Positions 20,605 through 30,505 of a DNA stretch of 64,000 nucleotides are shown here, one piece after another; the first letter of the stretch is position 1, and each line of letters opens with the position of its first letter. The position numbers and the translations under genes are program-made. The notes beneath the pieces were generated by a model. That model was not told the DNA's origin. It did not search any database and saw only the letters and a program-made list of their open reading frames with translations. The stretch is taken from NCBI GenBank assembly GCA_014529385.2, contig CM043962.1:125410470-125474469 (forward strand), in the 5' to 3' direction. Origin of the DNA: Adiantum capillus-veneris. Taxonomy: Eukaryota; Streptophyta; Polypodiopsida; Polypodiales; Pteridaceae.

Positions 20605-21764
20605 TTTTAATTTTTGTATTTTACATAAACATTGCTTAGGAATGTATTTTAACTTAGGAATGTTGAAATTCTCCAAACTATGTTGGGAATCCAACTGAGA
20701 CAACGGCATTGGTATTTGTTAAAAATTTTATTTAAATTTGAGTTTGAAGTAAATAGGAAAGAATTGCTTTATGGAAAGACTTCTTGGAAGTAGGAAAGAA
20801 TGGTTGGTAGGAAAAACTATCTCAAACAAGTTTCATTCATTATTCCAATGTCGATTTAGTCTTAGCCCCCTACTGATCACAGGGCAATAGCGCACGAAGT
20901 TATCACAGGAGATAAATCCACGACTTTCTTTCTATGCGGTGGATATGTCCATGGCTAGCTTTCTATGTGGTGGATACATGATTTTTACGCGGAGAGTTAC
21001 TTCATGAATTGGGTGGAATCATGGACTGGTTGCATGGGCAGCCAGTTGACAACGGGTGGAGTTAACACTCGTTGGAGGTCCTCACAAATGAAGTATTGTT
21101 TGTTGAGTATTTTTCCTAGGAAAGATATATTTTGGTGCCGATTGGACAATGTTTGAAGGGCTGTCTTAACGAACTTGTGTCGAGGAAATATAAAAAAGGA
21201 ACCCTAATTGTTGAACAACAATGTGTTAGTAATTAGGCCACATAAAGATTCTGTGTGAGTGCGAGGTGGAAAGTGGGGCCCTGGCTCAAGTTTCCAAAGC
21301 CTACGAGAGGGGTGGTCTTGATTAGTGGGGAACTCTCTGCCCTTTACAATAGAGTACGTCATCAGATAGCTCATTACTCCAGAGCAAAAGGAACTCGGTG
21401 TACGTGTCTCTGAAAATTATGGGAAAAAAGACACTGAGGTTAGTTCTCCTCCTGGAAGATGAGAATATGACCGATAGTATGAAATCACGCTTCTCTGAAA
21501 ATTATAGGGAAAAAGACACTGAGGTTAGTTCTCCTCCTAGAAGATAAGAATAGGACTGATAGTATGAAATCACGCTTCCCCTATGGGGTAGAGCTAGACT
21601 CCTTTAAACTGGTGGCTTGGACTCAACTCACTAAGTGACGAGAGACCATTCACTAGTCTTCTTTTCTTCTTAGCCAATCTTTCTTTGCTTCCGCATAGGA
21701 TCTAGCGAGACCATCAGGTGTCCTCTAGTTCCGTCATGGTGAGACGGGGAGGGGACCTCACAGC

Positions 21765-21781
21765 TAGTATCAGAGCCTAGG
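21765..21781 (+). promoter_or_regulatory. Primer binding site of element D (initiator tRNA-Met type)
   Basis: TAGTATCAGAGCC two bases after the LTR end, one change from the usual TGGTATCAGAGCC complementary to plant initiator tRNA-Met. Confidence 0.8.
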
Positions 21782-22636
21782 ATTCGAGCCTAGGTTAGTT
21801 TGGAAAAATTTCGTATTGTCTGAAAATTTTTAATACAAGAAAAATTGGTTAGCTTATCCAAGGCTTATGTGTGGATATTTCAAAAAGATCCTCTGATTGA
21901 ATATCGCAAGTTCCAAGTCTTCAAGCTTATTTATGAGAGTGCTTGTCATTCTCCAAACTATCTTTTCCGACGGAGCGTAATGGAGCTACTGATGAAGGCT
22001 CACACTCCTCATTCTACTCGGATAAATAAAGGCTCGGAGCTCAAATGGAGCAATGAAGGCGGGACTTATTACATCAATGCTTGAAAGCTGGGATGTCTTA
22101 CAACAGATTTAAAGAAACTACGCTGGGCAGAGGAACTAAGAGTGGTTCAGTTGTACTACTTCTTGGGTACAAACTCAAGTATCACTGTTCCCACTTATCC
22201 AAGAGGCACGGGGAAACCCCTGAACGAATGGGTATGGGATGAAGTGATGGAGAATATTCCATATCGAAGGATCATAACTTTTTCTTAGGATACCGCTAAG
22301 AATTTGGATCTTGTAATTTATTTTCCAATTTCCAGTGAGTATAAGAACTATTATACCAATCAGTTAGAAGATTGTAGAAATGTGACTACAAACACCCATC
22401 ATTAGTATCACCATATTCGAAGTGAGCCAGCTATGCGGATTCTTTAGAGGCCGCAAAAATTAAAAATAAGTTAGGATGAGATACCCTAAGACTCTTTTGT
22501 AAGGCTGTCCTTGTAAATATTAACCTTATGAATTAATAACCAAGTCTTATGAATTGAGTATCTTGATCTTGTGTCTATTCTGAAGTTAAATCTTAGCCGT
22601 GTGATAAGTCTTTAAATTTGTCAGTCTACCGATCTT
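21782..22636 (+). other. Element D leader
   Basis: 0.85 kb between primer site and gag domain. It contains an 80-codon open stretch at 21845-22084 that I do not recognise. The stretch ends with ...ATCATGTAG, which could act as a splice acceptor in front of the gag domain. Nothing else is supported. Confidence 0.5.
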
Positions 22637-23281
22637 ATGAAATCATGTAGGTACCTGCTTCTGCTCTTTATACCGCGGTTCAAGATAAAAAAACTTCTTC
22701 TCAAGCAAATGCAACCCCCCAACTTCAAAGGTGAAGAGGTTAACATGGAACGAGATGCAAAGGTGTGGATCAAAGCCATGGAGGATTATTTTGAACCTGC
22801 GAGAAATCATCTGCAGAATCAAACTATGCTTGCCATGTTCCGACTTACCAGAGATGCCAAAATATGGTGGAAACAACATTGCTGAGACTTTGAAATTGTT
22901 GGATCTTCTCAGTCATGGGAAGAGAGTAAGACTGCAATGACCGAACGCTATTTACCGCCAGCTCATAGGGCCATCAAAATGAACGAGTTTTTCTCACTCA
23001 AGCAGCTATCCTTGACTGTAGAGGGATAATACTCCAAGTTCGTGACTTTGAAAAGATATGCACCCAAGATGACCTTCGAAAAACAAGTGGCCGGGCTCTA
23101 TCAAGGCCTCATTGAACCATTGAAGAGTAGATTGGAAGCTCTTAGACCAACAACATTGCAAGATGCTTTGTTAAGAGCCAAGCCGTTAGCTGCGAAAATC
23201 ATGAAATTTGCTCAGGGCAGAAGAAATTACTTAGCAAAGAGGGCCAGAATTAATATTGCTTATCAGGATCATCCATGGTAG
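22637..23281 (+). pseudogene. Element D: gag core
   Basis: In broken frames this reads P-P-N-F-K-G-E, then W-I-K-A-M-E-D-Y-F, then L-T-R-D-A-K-I-W-W, then (from 23042) G-L-I-E-P-L-K-S. These are the hallmarks of the plant chromovirus gag domain that builds the particle. Two frame changes (about 22890 and 23030) and a stop break it. It is followed directly by a zinc knuckle in the 23275 frame. Confidence 0.8.
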
Positions 23282-24000
23282 CTACTTCAACCGCTACCGA
23301 ATTTCCCAATGTGCGATGTTATGACTGCCAAGAGTACGGCCATTACAGGAACAAATGTCCCAAAAGGACTCGTGCATCCAGTGCAAATGCAGTACCTCTC
23401 AATGCCAATGTAGGAGGTCAACCGAACAATCGTGGAGGACGAGGAAGAGGAGGCAGAGGACGAGGACGTGGTGCAGTTGCTAGGTATAATGTTGCAATTG
23501 GACAACCAAGTGTAGGTGATGAAACAGATGAAAGGGCAGTGTTGCATGTTGCCATAGATAATCCTAGTGCTCGTCAGCAGTTCTCTGTAATTCAAGCTCC
23601 TGGAATGCGCCAAGGTGATAAAGTTAAATTTCTCGTAGAATGTGGAAGTACGCATTCATTTCTATCTCCTAGATGCATAAGAAAGTTAAAGCTAAACTAG
23701 TATCCTGCAAATAGACTAGTAGTAGAACTACCTAATGGGAAGGAAGAGGTATCTCACATTTCACAGGCTTGATAGATTTTGAATTAGGGGGTTATGCTAC
23801 TTCGGTGCAGTTCCGTACTTTAACTTTAGGAATTTATGATCGAATTTTAGGAATGGGCTGGTTGAAAAAGAACCAAGCCCATATTCATTGTGCTCAGGGA
23901 AACTTTACATTCACAGATAACCTTGGGAATGAAGTTCTAGTTCAAGGAAAAAATGGGATACCCAAGGCTCATTGAGTTAAAGCCAGTAGACTTCTAAAGG
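23275..24000 (+). pseudogene. Element D: zinc knuckle and retropepsin
   Basis: Near 23309-23360 is C-Y-D-C-Q-E-Y-G-H-Y-R-N-K-C, a canonical CX2CX4HX4C knuckle, then a Gly/Arg-rich GRGGRGRG tract (about 23430-23475). Near 23632 the protease active site reads L-V-E-C-G-S-T-H-S-F: the catalytic Asp is replaced by Glu and the Ser by Cys, so the enzyme is dead. Its second half (23769-23975) ends R-I-L-G-M-G-W-L. Stops at 23698-23700 and near 23770 separate the pieces. Confidence 0.82.
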
Positions 24001-24029
24001 GACTTAAGAAGGGACAAAAGATTTACGTT

Positions 24030-24830
24030 GTGAAGCTTAACAAGGTGGTTCAATCAGATTCAAACTTTCACCCACAATGGTTGAAGGAATATGCCGATGT
24101 TTTCCGAGAAGACTTGACCAATATGCCACTGTATCGTGAAGTAGACCATGGGATAGAAACTATACTAGGATGTGAACTTGTTTCTAAGAGACCGTACAAA
24201 ATGTCGTTACCCTAAGCTATAGAACTTAAAGAATAGCTTAGGCAACTGATTGAGCAAGGTTTCATTAGACCTAGTACTTTTGCTTGGGGTGCACCAGTTC
24301 TTTTTCAAAAGAAGAAGGATAGATATTTGCGGCTATGCATAGATTATCGTGGAATTAACCAAGTGACTGTCAAGAACAAGTATCCGATCCCGCTAATTGA
24401 CAAATTGTTGGATAGACTCACTGGATCTAGGATCTTTTCAAAGACTCATCTTCAGTCAGGATATTATCAGATCAGAATCAAAGAATCAAACATACCAAAG
24501 ACAACTTTTAATACTAGGTATGGGCATTATTAATTCACAGTTATGTCCCTTGGTCTTACTAATGCACCTGCAAGCTTCAATCGACTAATGCAAGATATCT
24601 TTAGACTTTACTTGGATGACTTTGTCCTAGTCTTTTTTTATGATTTTTTGGTTTACTCTAAAGACGAAGCAAAGCATGAAGGACATGTAAGGAAAGTATT
24701 GGAAATTCTACATCAGCATCAGCTTTATGCTAAAGAAAGCAAGTGTACTTTCTGTACTCGCCAAGTTAGTTATCTAGGTTTCATTATATCCGCTATGGAA
24801 TTTCAATAGATCCCAAGAAGATCAAGGACA
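24030..24830 (+). pseudogene. Element D: reverse transcriptase
   Basis: RT motifs appear in order across four reading-frame pieces: [41 protein letters not shown], then the catalytic region, which reads F-Y-D-F-L-V-Y-S where F-[IV]-D-D-[IFL]-L-V-Y-S is expected. The first of the paired catalytic aspartates is therefore Tyr. In-frame stops at about 24215 and 24533 also break it. Family assignment is secure; activity is not possible from this copy. Confidence 0.85.
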
Positions 24831-25520
24831 TAGTAGATTGGAATCAACCTTCTTCTATCAGTGAAGTGAGAGTATTTCTTGGAATTACAGGGTGGTACAG
24901 GATTTTTGTCAAAGATTATGCTCTTATTGAAGCACCTTTGATAGGACTTCTGAAGAAAGGAATGCAAATCGATTGGAAAACAGAGCACAAAGCTAGTTTT
25001 GTTGAGTTAAAGAGATATTTGGTGTCTTCTCCTATTCTAAAGCTTCCAGATTTCAGTAAGGATTTTGAAGTTGTGACCGACGCCAGCAGTCTTGTCTTAA
25101 GAGGAGTTCTTACTCAAGAAGGGAGACCACTAGCTTTTACCTCTCGCAAGCTCAAAGACCATGAGAAGAACTATCCGACTCACAATCTAGAACTTCTCGC
25201 TATCATCCATGCATTGAAGCTATGGAGACATTATCTTTTGAGTCCAAATTTCAGCTAGTTATCGACCACAAGAGCTTAAAGTGGATCTTTACGCAACCCA
25301 ACCTCAACATGAGACAGAGGAGGTGAATTGAACTTCTTCAAGAGTACGATTTTTAATATCAAGTATCGACCTGGGAAGGACAATGTAGTTGCAGATGGAA
25401 TCAGTTGTAAGTCTTTACTCAATGCTTTCTCTATACCCAAAAATATTATTCTAGAAAGGATCAGAGAAGCTTCTTCAAATGACCCAGAGTATCAACGACG
25501 ACTGTTAACATAGATTCAAC
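24831..25520 (+). pseudogene. Element D: RT end and RNase H
   Basis: From 24866: V-F-L-G-I-T-G-W-Y-R-I-F, then F-E-V-V-T-D-A-S-S with the first RNase H Asp, then S-R-K-L-K-D-H-E-K-N-Y-P-T-H-N-L-E-L-L-A with the catalytic Glu. After a frame change come I-D-H-K-S-L-K-W and Y-R-P-G-K-D-N-V-V-A-D-G. The domain removes the RNA template strand. A frameshift near 25255 and stops at 25326 and 25511 inactivate it. Confidence 0.82.
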
Positions 25521-26640
25521 AAGGCAAAGGACCTAAAGTAAGTTCTAGACCACGGCTAAAGACTATTCTGTTCAAGGGGAATTTCTTTACCTTGGTCAAA
25601 GACTTTATATACCTAAGGATCCAGCACTAAAGAAAGAAATTTTATTTGAGGCTCATGATAGCCCGACTTCTGGACACCCAAGGTATGCAAAAACCTTGAA
25701 TGTAGTCATAAGAAGTTATTTTTGGCCAGCAATGAAAGGTGGTGTTCTTCGTTACGTAAAGCAGTGTTTATCTTGTCAACGAATTAGAGCCGAACGAATA
25801 AAGCTTCTCGGGGAACTCAAACCTCTTGATATACCTCAAATGAAATGGGAGTGTATCAGTATGGATTTTGTCACCGGATTACCTTCTGTCGAAGGCTACA
25901 ATTCTGTATTTGTGGTTGTTGACATACTCACTAAGGTGGCTCACTTGATACCTGTCAAGACGACCTACAGTGCTTCTGACATCTGTAGGGTTTTCATCAA
26001 GGAAATCTTTAGACTTCACGGTTTACCAAGAAGAGTCATCAATGATAGAGATGCAAAGTTTACTTAAAATTTTTGGACTTCCCTTTTTCAAGCTATTGGA
26101 ACTCAGCTATGCTTCAGTATAGTGTATCATCCTCAAACCAACGGGTAGACTGAAAGGGTGAACCAAGTAATTGAAGATATTCTTAGAGCTTACTATTCAC
26201 AAGAGCCAAGGAAATGGATTCAATATCTTCCTTTAGTAGAATATGCTTATAATTCTTTTGATCATAGAAGCATAGGAATGTCACCATTCAAGGCACTCTA
26301 TGGACAAGAATGTATAGCTCCAATGAACTTTTGTGATCCAGCTATTAAAGTGGAGGCCTCAAAGAAAATGTTAGAAGACATGGAAGCACAAACTAGAGCA
26401 ATTCTCAAGGATATTCAAGCAACTCAGGACAGACAGAAGCATTATGCAGACAAGAAAAGATCTGAAAGAACTTTTAAGTTAGGGGATAAAGTATTTCTCA
26501 GGGTTAGACCCAAGAGGAGTAATCTATCCTTGGGAAAATTCAAGAAGCTTAGTCCAAGATACTGTGGACCTTATGAGATTGTAAAGGTTGTAAGTGACCA
26601 AGCTTACAAGTTGTAGTTACCCTCAAACCTTAAAGTTCAT
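25521..26640 (+). pseudogene. Element D: integrase
   Basis: The zinc-binding region ends Y-V-K-Q-C-L-S-C-Q-R. The catalytic core has Asp in M-D-F-V-T-G-L-P, Asp in I-N-D-R-D-A-K-F and Glu in T-E-R-V-N-Q, so the D-D-E triad is still present. The core is cut by a stop at about 26065 and by TAG in H-P-Q-T-N-G-stop-T-E-R just before the catalytic Glu. The C-terminal part carries the usual G-D-K-V-F-L-R and G-P-Y-E-I-V segments of chromovirus integrases. Confidence 0.85.
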
Positions 26641-26652
26641 GACTTTTTTCAT

Positions 26653-26898
26653 GTGAGTTTGCTTAAACCCTATATTTCCAATCCCGAACATCTTGTCGAT
26701 GCAGAACAAGTTGTTATTCCTACTCAAGGCGTTCTCGAACTACAACCTGATTACATCATTGAGATGCGGGAAAGAAAACTAAGGAATAGGAACATCATGG
26801 AACATCTAGTCAAGTGGAAGGATTTTCCAGAAGAAGACTCAACGTGGGAAGATCAACTAACACTTCAAAAGGATTACCCAGACTTACCCTTGAGATGA
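26653..26898 (+). CDS. Element D: chromodomain at the integrase C-terminus
   Basis: The open stretch ends with Y-I-I-E-M-R-E-R-K-L-R-N-R, then H-L-V-K-W-K-D-F-P-E-E-D-S-T-W-E, the chromodomain signature with aromatic residues spaced as in plant chromoviruses. In the family it directs integration to particular chromatin marks. It is separated from the integrase body by one stop (26614-26616) in the same frame and ends 31 bp before the 3' LTR. Confidence 0.88.
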   Translation: MSLLKPYISNPEHLVDAEQVVIPTQGVLELQPDYIIEMRERKLRNRNIMEHLVKWKDFPEEDSTWEDQLTLQKDYPDLPLR

Positions 26899-27417
26899 GG
26901 GTATCTCAATTCTTTCACGTTGGGTAGAATGTAAGGTCTCCACCTACCCTAGAAGAGGGTTACCTCTGTAAAATTATAAATCAAAATTATCAATTGACAA
27001 AAGATGCTATTTTTAGCAGGTTTTAGTGATCACATATCATTTTTGAGTTGTGACCCTTGTAGAACTTTTAATTCTGATCAAATTCAATTTTTGTGAAAAT
27101 TTTCAAAAAATAGAAAGTTTTTGACCCTCGGCATGGTCTAGGATCGACCGGCTCGTCAAACTATGCACCGACCCCCCGTTTCCTTAAAAAAGGGATCCGA
27201 ACGTCGGAAGCTCCTATTTATGGAAGGTAGTCGTATCTGTTACCTGCAGGTCTGTCTTGAGTTGCAAGTTTCAGAATTGAATTTGGGTTAGTATAGATCA
27301 AGTTAGCCTAAGGTTAGCATTTCCTAAGGTATGTGTATGGTATGTATGAGGATGTGCATGAATGGGTATGCATGGTCATGGGTGTGCATGAATGGTCATG
27401 GGTATGCATGCACATCT

Positions 27418-27641
27418 TGTTGAGCTGTATATAGTGTCTCTATATATAGCACCCCGGTCCCCTCTATATAAACTCATCTCATGTAGTCATTGGACACACT
27501 TTGGGGTTCTATTTCTGTGCTCTCTCCTTCTCTCTCAACATGGTATCAGAGCCAGGTTCCGATCCTGGGACCTGTGGGTTATGGGCCCACCACGCTTCCG
27601 CTGCGCAACTCTGATATAGTGTCTCTATATATAGCTCAACA
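27418..27641 (+). mobile_element. Miniature LTR element carrying an antisense initiator tRNA-Met
   Basis: A 123-bp LTR (27418-27540) starts TGTTGAGCTG, has TATA at about 27464-27471 and ends CTCTCAACA, the usual end of plant copia LTRs. It is followed at once by 75 bp complementary to the whole of initiator tRNA-Met and by 26 bp (27616-27641) made of LTR bases ATAGTGTCTCTATATATAGC plus the end TCAACA. The flanks CATCT and CATGT form a one-mismatch duplication, and the empty site is seen in the D 5' LTR near 19280. No coding capacity. It resembles a TRIM, but the whole interior is tRNA. Confidence 0.8.
27541..27615 (-). other. Complete retro-copied initiator tRNA-Met (including CCA)
   Basis: The minus strand can be folded into every arm of plant tRNA-iMet: acceptor ATCAGAG/CTCTGAT, D stem GCGC/GCGT, anticodon loop CCCATAA (anticodon CAT), T stem CCAGG/CCTGG, discriminator A and CCA. 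From memory of the plant consensus it differs at two positions only: G9 to T and A58 to G. The CCA tail, which plant nuclear genes do not encode, and the exact junction to an LTR end show that it was copied from mature tRNA. It is unlikely to be a working tRNA gene, although scanners may call it one. Confidence 0.85.
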
Positions 27642-28207
27642 CATGTAACCCCATCATGTATGGCCATGGGTCATGTGTATAGGTAGCCTTGTGCCAAGTG
27701 TTGGGTCAATGTTGGGTCAAGTATGGGAGTGTGGCATGGAAGCTAAGTATGGACTAGAGAGGTGTATCACTTAATTAGGTAAAAGGGAACACCTCTAGTG
27801 GTTAGTGAGAGGCTTGTGACACCTCTACTTCTTCTTTTGGAAAGAGGGGGCGAGCAAGGGAGGTATGGGCATGCCTTGGCCATCAAGCAACCCCCAGAAG
27901 CCTATATAAGGAGAATTCCCACCCAATTTTACACACAATTCCCAAGACAGAGCAAGGAAATGTTATTGCCAGATCAATCTTTTGTGAAGCCTTTCTACAT
28001 CACACAACACACAAAGGAAGTCTTAGTTAAGGGTAATTCAATTACATTTATGTTAATCCTATTGCTCCATAGCCTCTTTTCTCTAGAGGATTCCTATGTC
28101 GAGCTTAATTATGCTTGCTGGCTACACCATTACATAATCTATTCTCTATTATATGTGGGTATTGTCAATGGTTTCCATCCATTGATTGTATTTTCATTGT
28201 TGGGTTA

Positions 28208-29277
28208 TGTTAGCGGGTACGCCGCGACGGACGATGGAGCACAGCAAGAACACAGACCAACAAACTGTCAATCCGAGGACGTAGCTGACCTGACTAGGGC
28301 ATGGAGGCAATCTCTGGGTTTTCAACCCTGAGCTAAACACGAACAACACTCTACAATCACTAATCCTACCACAACACTACCATAAAGCAAAGAAACAGAC
28401 AACGCATCCTACGAAACACTACAAGCTCGAAACAATCTCAAATCATATCGGAATGACTCGAAATTGGAGGGTAAGACTCACAAGGACATATCCTATGTGG
28501 CCAAATACCTAAACCCTGAAAACCGTAACTGTAAGACCTCTAATCGCTGTTGCGATAGACTCAAAACAGCAATTTCCAAAGTGTACGGAACTGATCTACA
28601 AAGACATCAACACGAAGAGCTTCTCGCCCTGATTCTAACGACTACTCGATCATTCAGAACGGATGTTGTTTGAGGTACTTACGACCAAATATAACTCGTA
28701 GCAGGCGGGCTCGCGATGTGGTCCTCGGCTTGCATTGCTTGCGTCGACGCGGAGAGCTCCTCGATGCTAACACGCTCCTACTCTCATATTTGCAATGTGA
28801 TTAGTGTGCGCGACGGTGTGTGTGCGTGGAGCTCACTACTGTGTGCTGCAGAACCCACGACTGTATATTATTTGAGATAAAGTAATGTGCTTTTTACAAA
28901 GCCTTAGGTTTTAGCTTATATACCAAGCCTTCAAACCTAATGTCCGGCCAAATGACCTGAATTGTCCCTAGGCTTCTACAGACCTTAATTACAAGAAACT
29001 GAGTTGGCTTTACTCATGATACAAGCATTTGCGGCCAAAATACAAGTGCCGATTTAAAATATGAGGTTCCCGTAAACATTACAAAAGTGGCCGTAATGGC
29101 TCAAAATAATAATAACGGGATATTCGAGGACGCCCATGAACTCGTATCTTCATGTTGCAGCATCCATCTTCATCTTCATTACTTCATCACCATCTTCATG
29201 TGGAATCTTTACAAAATATTTGAGGAATCTTAATGGAATCTTTGTGGAAACGTGGTTGAAAGGGAATCCTTTCAACA
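28208..29277 (-). repeat. Element C 3' LTR
   Basis: 1,070 bp; in plus reading it starts TGTTAGCGGG and ends TTTCAACA. Its partner is 39024-40093. A half copy of the C palindrome (TGCGATAGAC) occurs near 28551. Confidence 0.93.
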
Positions 29278-29290
29278 CTCTCCCCCTCCG
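29278..29290 (-). promoter_or_regulatory. Polypurine tract of element C
   Basis: Minus strand CGGAGGGGGAGAG directly abuts the 3' LTR; identical to the tract of element A (17998-18010). Confidence 0.88.
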
Positions 29291-30505
29291 AATTCTTGTC
29301 GTCCCCGACAAGACCCTATGTCTTTGCTGGCCTTGACGAGTTCTTGATGTCTTGGTGTTGGTTGAAATTGTTGTGGCAGCCTCTTCTGTAGTTGATCGCT
29401 TTGCGTGATGTTAAAGCTGCCTTGAAGTTGTACCTGTAGTGTATCTGAAGCCTAGAACTCTCCCCCTCCGATTGGTTGTTGTATCTTGAATTGCATGAGG
29501 TTGTATCGACTTGTTGGTGCAACAGGTCGTTGTCATTGTAGCTCTAGTTTGCTTTTCTTGTGGTTGTTATCTAGAAGTCGTACTTGTAAGTTGACTTGAA
29601 GCTTTGTCAAGTTGTTTTTTGGCCTCTCCCTTTTGACTTGTCAATAGATTTGCAATTAGTAGTGTGGGGATATCGTGGTTCTTCTTGTTTTTGTTGTTAT
29701 AAAAAATAAAAGAGTAAAAGTAAAATGTAGCGTATATACAAAATGAAGGTCTTGGATACCTGGATAAGACTAAAGGGAAAAACCCAATGGGAAAAAAATT
29801 CTTTAGTCATAATTAAATGCAAGGCTATATGTACTTAGGTTCTGATGTTATAGAGTTATGCTGAGTTAAAGTACATATGGCCATATAGCTACTAGTATGG
29901 GCTTGATATACATGGATAAGTGTTAGCAGCTTGAAGTCAGAGTCATTGTTGTTGAGCAAAGGCTTATAAAACCTGTTTCCACTTGGTCATCGTCATTTGT
30001 TTGTGTAAGTGCATGGGTGGAATAAAAAAGAGTGCCTAATGCATATGTCCAATGATGGGACATCTATATGCTTGCACAGAGTTATGCATGTTAAACAAGA
30101 TGCGGTGCGAGAGAAGAGTATTGATGGGTTCTTCATGGAGTTAGTGTAGCGAGTAAAACATATAGCATGAGTGCTTCAAAAGCTTTCACTACTCACAAGA
30201 AGGGTTTTTGCTGTCGAGGTTTCTCCACTCTTCCTCACCGTGTCAAGTGCGTGAGTGTTTTTTTTTTTTTTTTAATGAACTACTCCGCCTTCTCCACCTT
30301 ATATATTATATGGACTTTGACTCTTATGCTCACCTCTTCCAGCATGAGCGACATGACTTTATGTATGCTCAACTCTCTAGCTTGAGCTTATACCTATTAG
30401 CTAGACTCTAAGACCACAGAAAAATATTAACTTGAAGCTTGGGTCTTACACTTCGCTCATTTAGTGGCTTAGCTGCCCGACTCTAGACTCTTATGCCATG
30501 TAAGT
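29291..30505 (-). other. Element C 3' untranslated region
   Basis: 1.2 kb between the last coding frame and the polypurine tract. It contains a second CTCTCCCCCTCCGATT block near 29459 (a duplicate of the polypurine tract region) and a T17 run near 30258. No gene is visible; there is no counterpart of ORF3. Confidence 0.6.

Larger units (their letters stand above)
19032..21762 (+). repeat. Element D 5' LTR
   Basis: 2,731 bp, starts TGTAAGGTCTCC and ends GACCTCACA. It contains a TGCATGG-rich short tandem region (about 19160-19290), a TATA box, and a conserved short ORF (20458-20604). Compared with the 3' LTR it lacks about 270 bp present near 26985-27260. Confidence 0.88.
26930..28207 (+). 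repeat. Element D 3' LTR, first part
   Basis: Starts TGTAAGGTCTCC like the 5' LTR, carries about 270 bp (26985-27260) absent from the 5' LTR, and is interrupted by the miniature element at 27418-27641. It stops at the GGTTA target site of element C. The TATA box is at 27902-27911. Confidence 0.85.

Noticed and set aside
27541-27615. Functional initiator tRNA-Met gene on the minus strand
   Set aside because: CCA is encoded, it abuts an LTR end exactly, it lacks native flanks, and it has changes at two positions. A retro-copied tRNA explains all of this.
27798-28331. 177-codon plus-strand ORF
   Set aside because: It crosses from the D LTR into the C LTR over the insertion site at 28208, so it cannot be an old gene.
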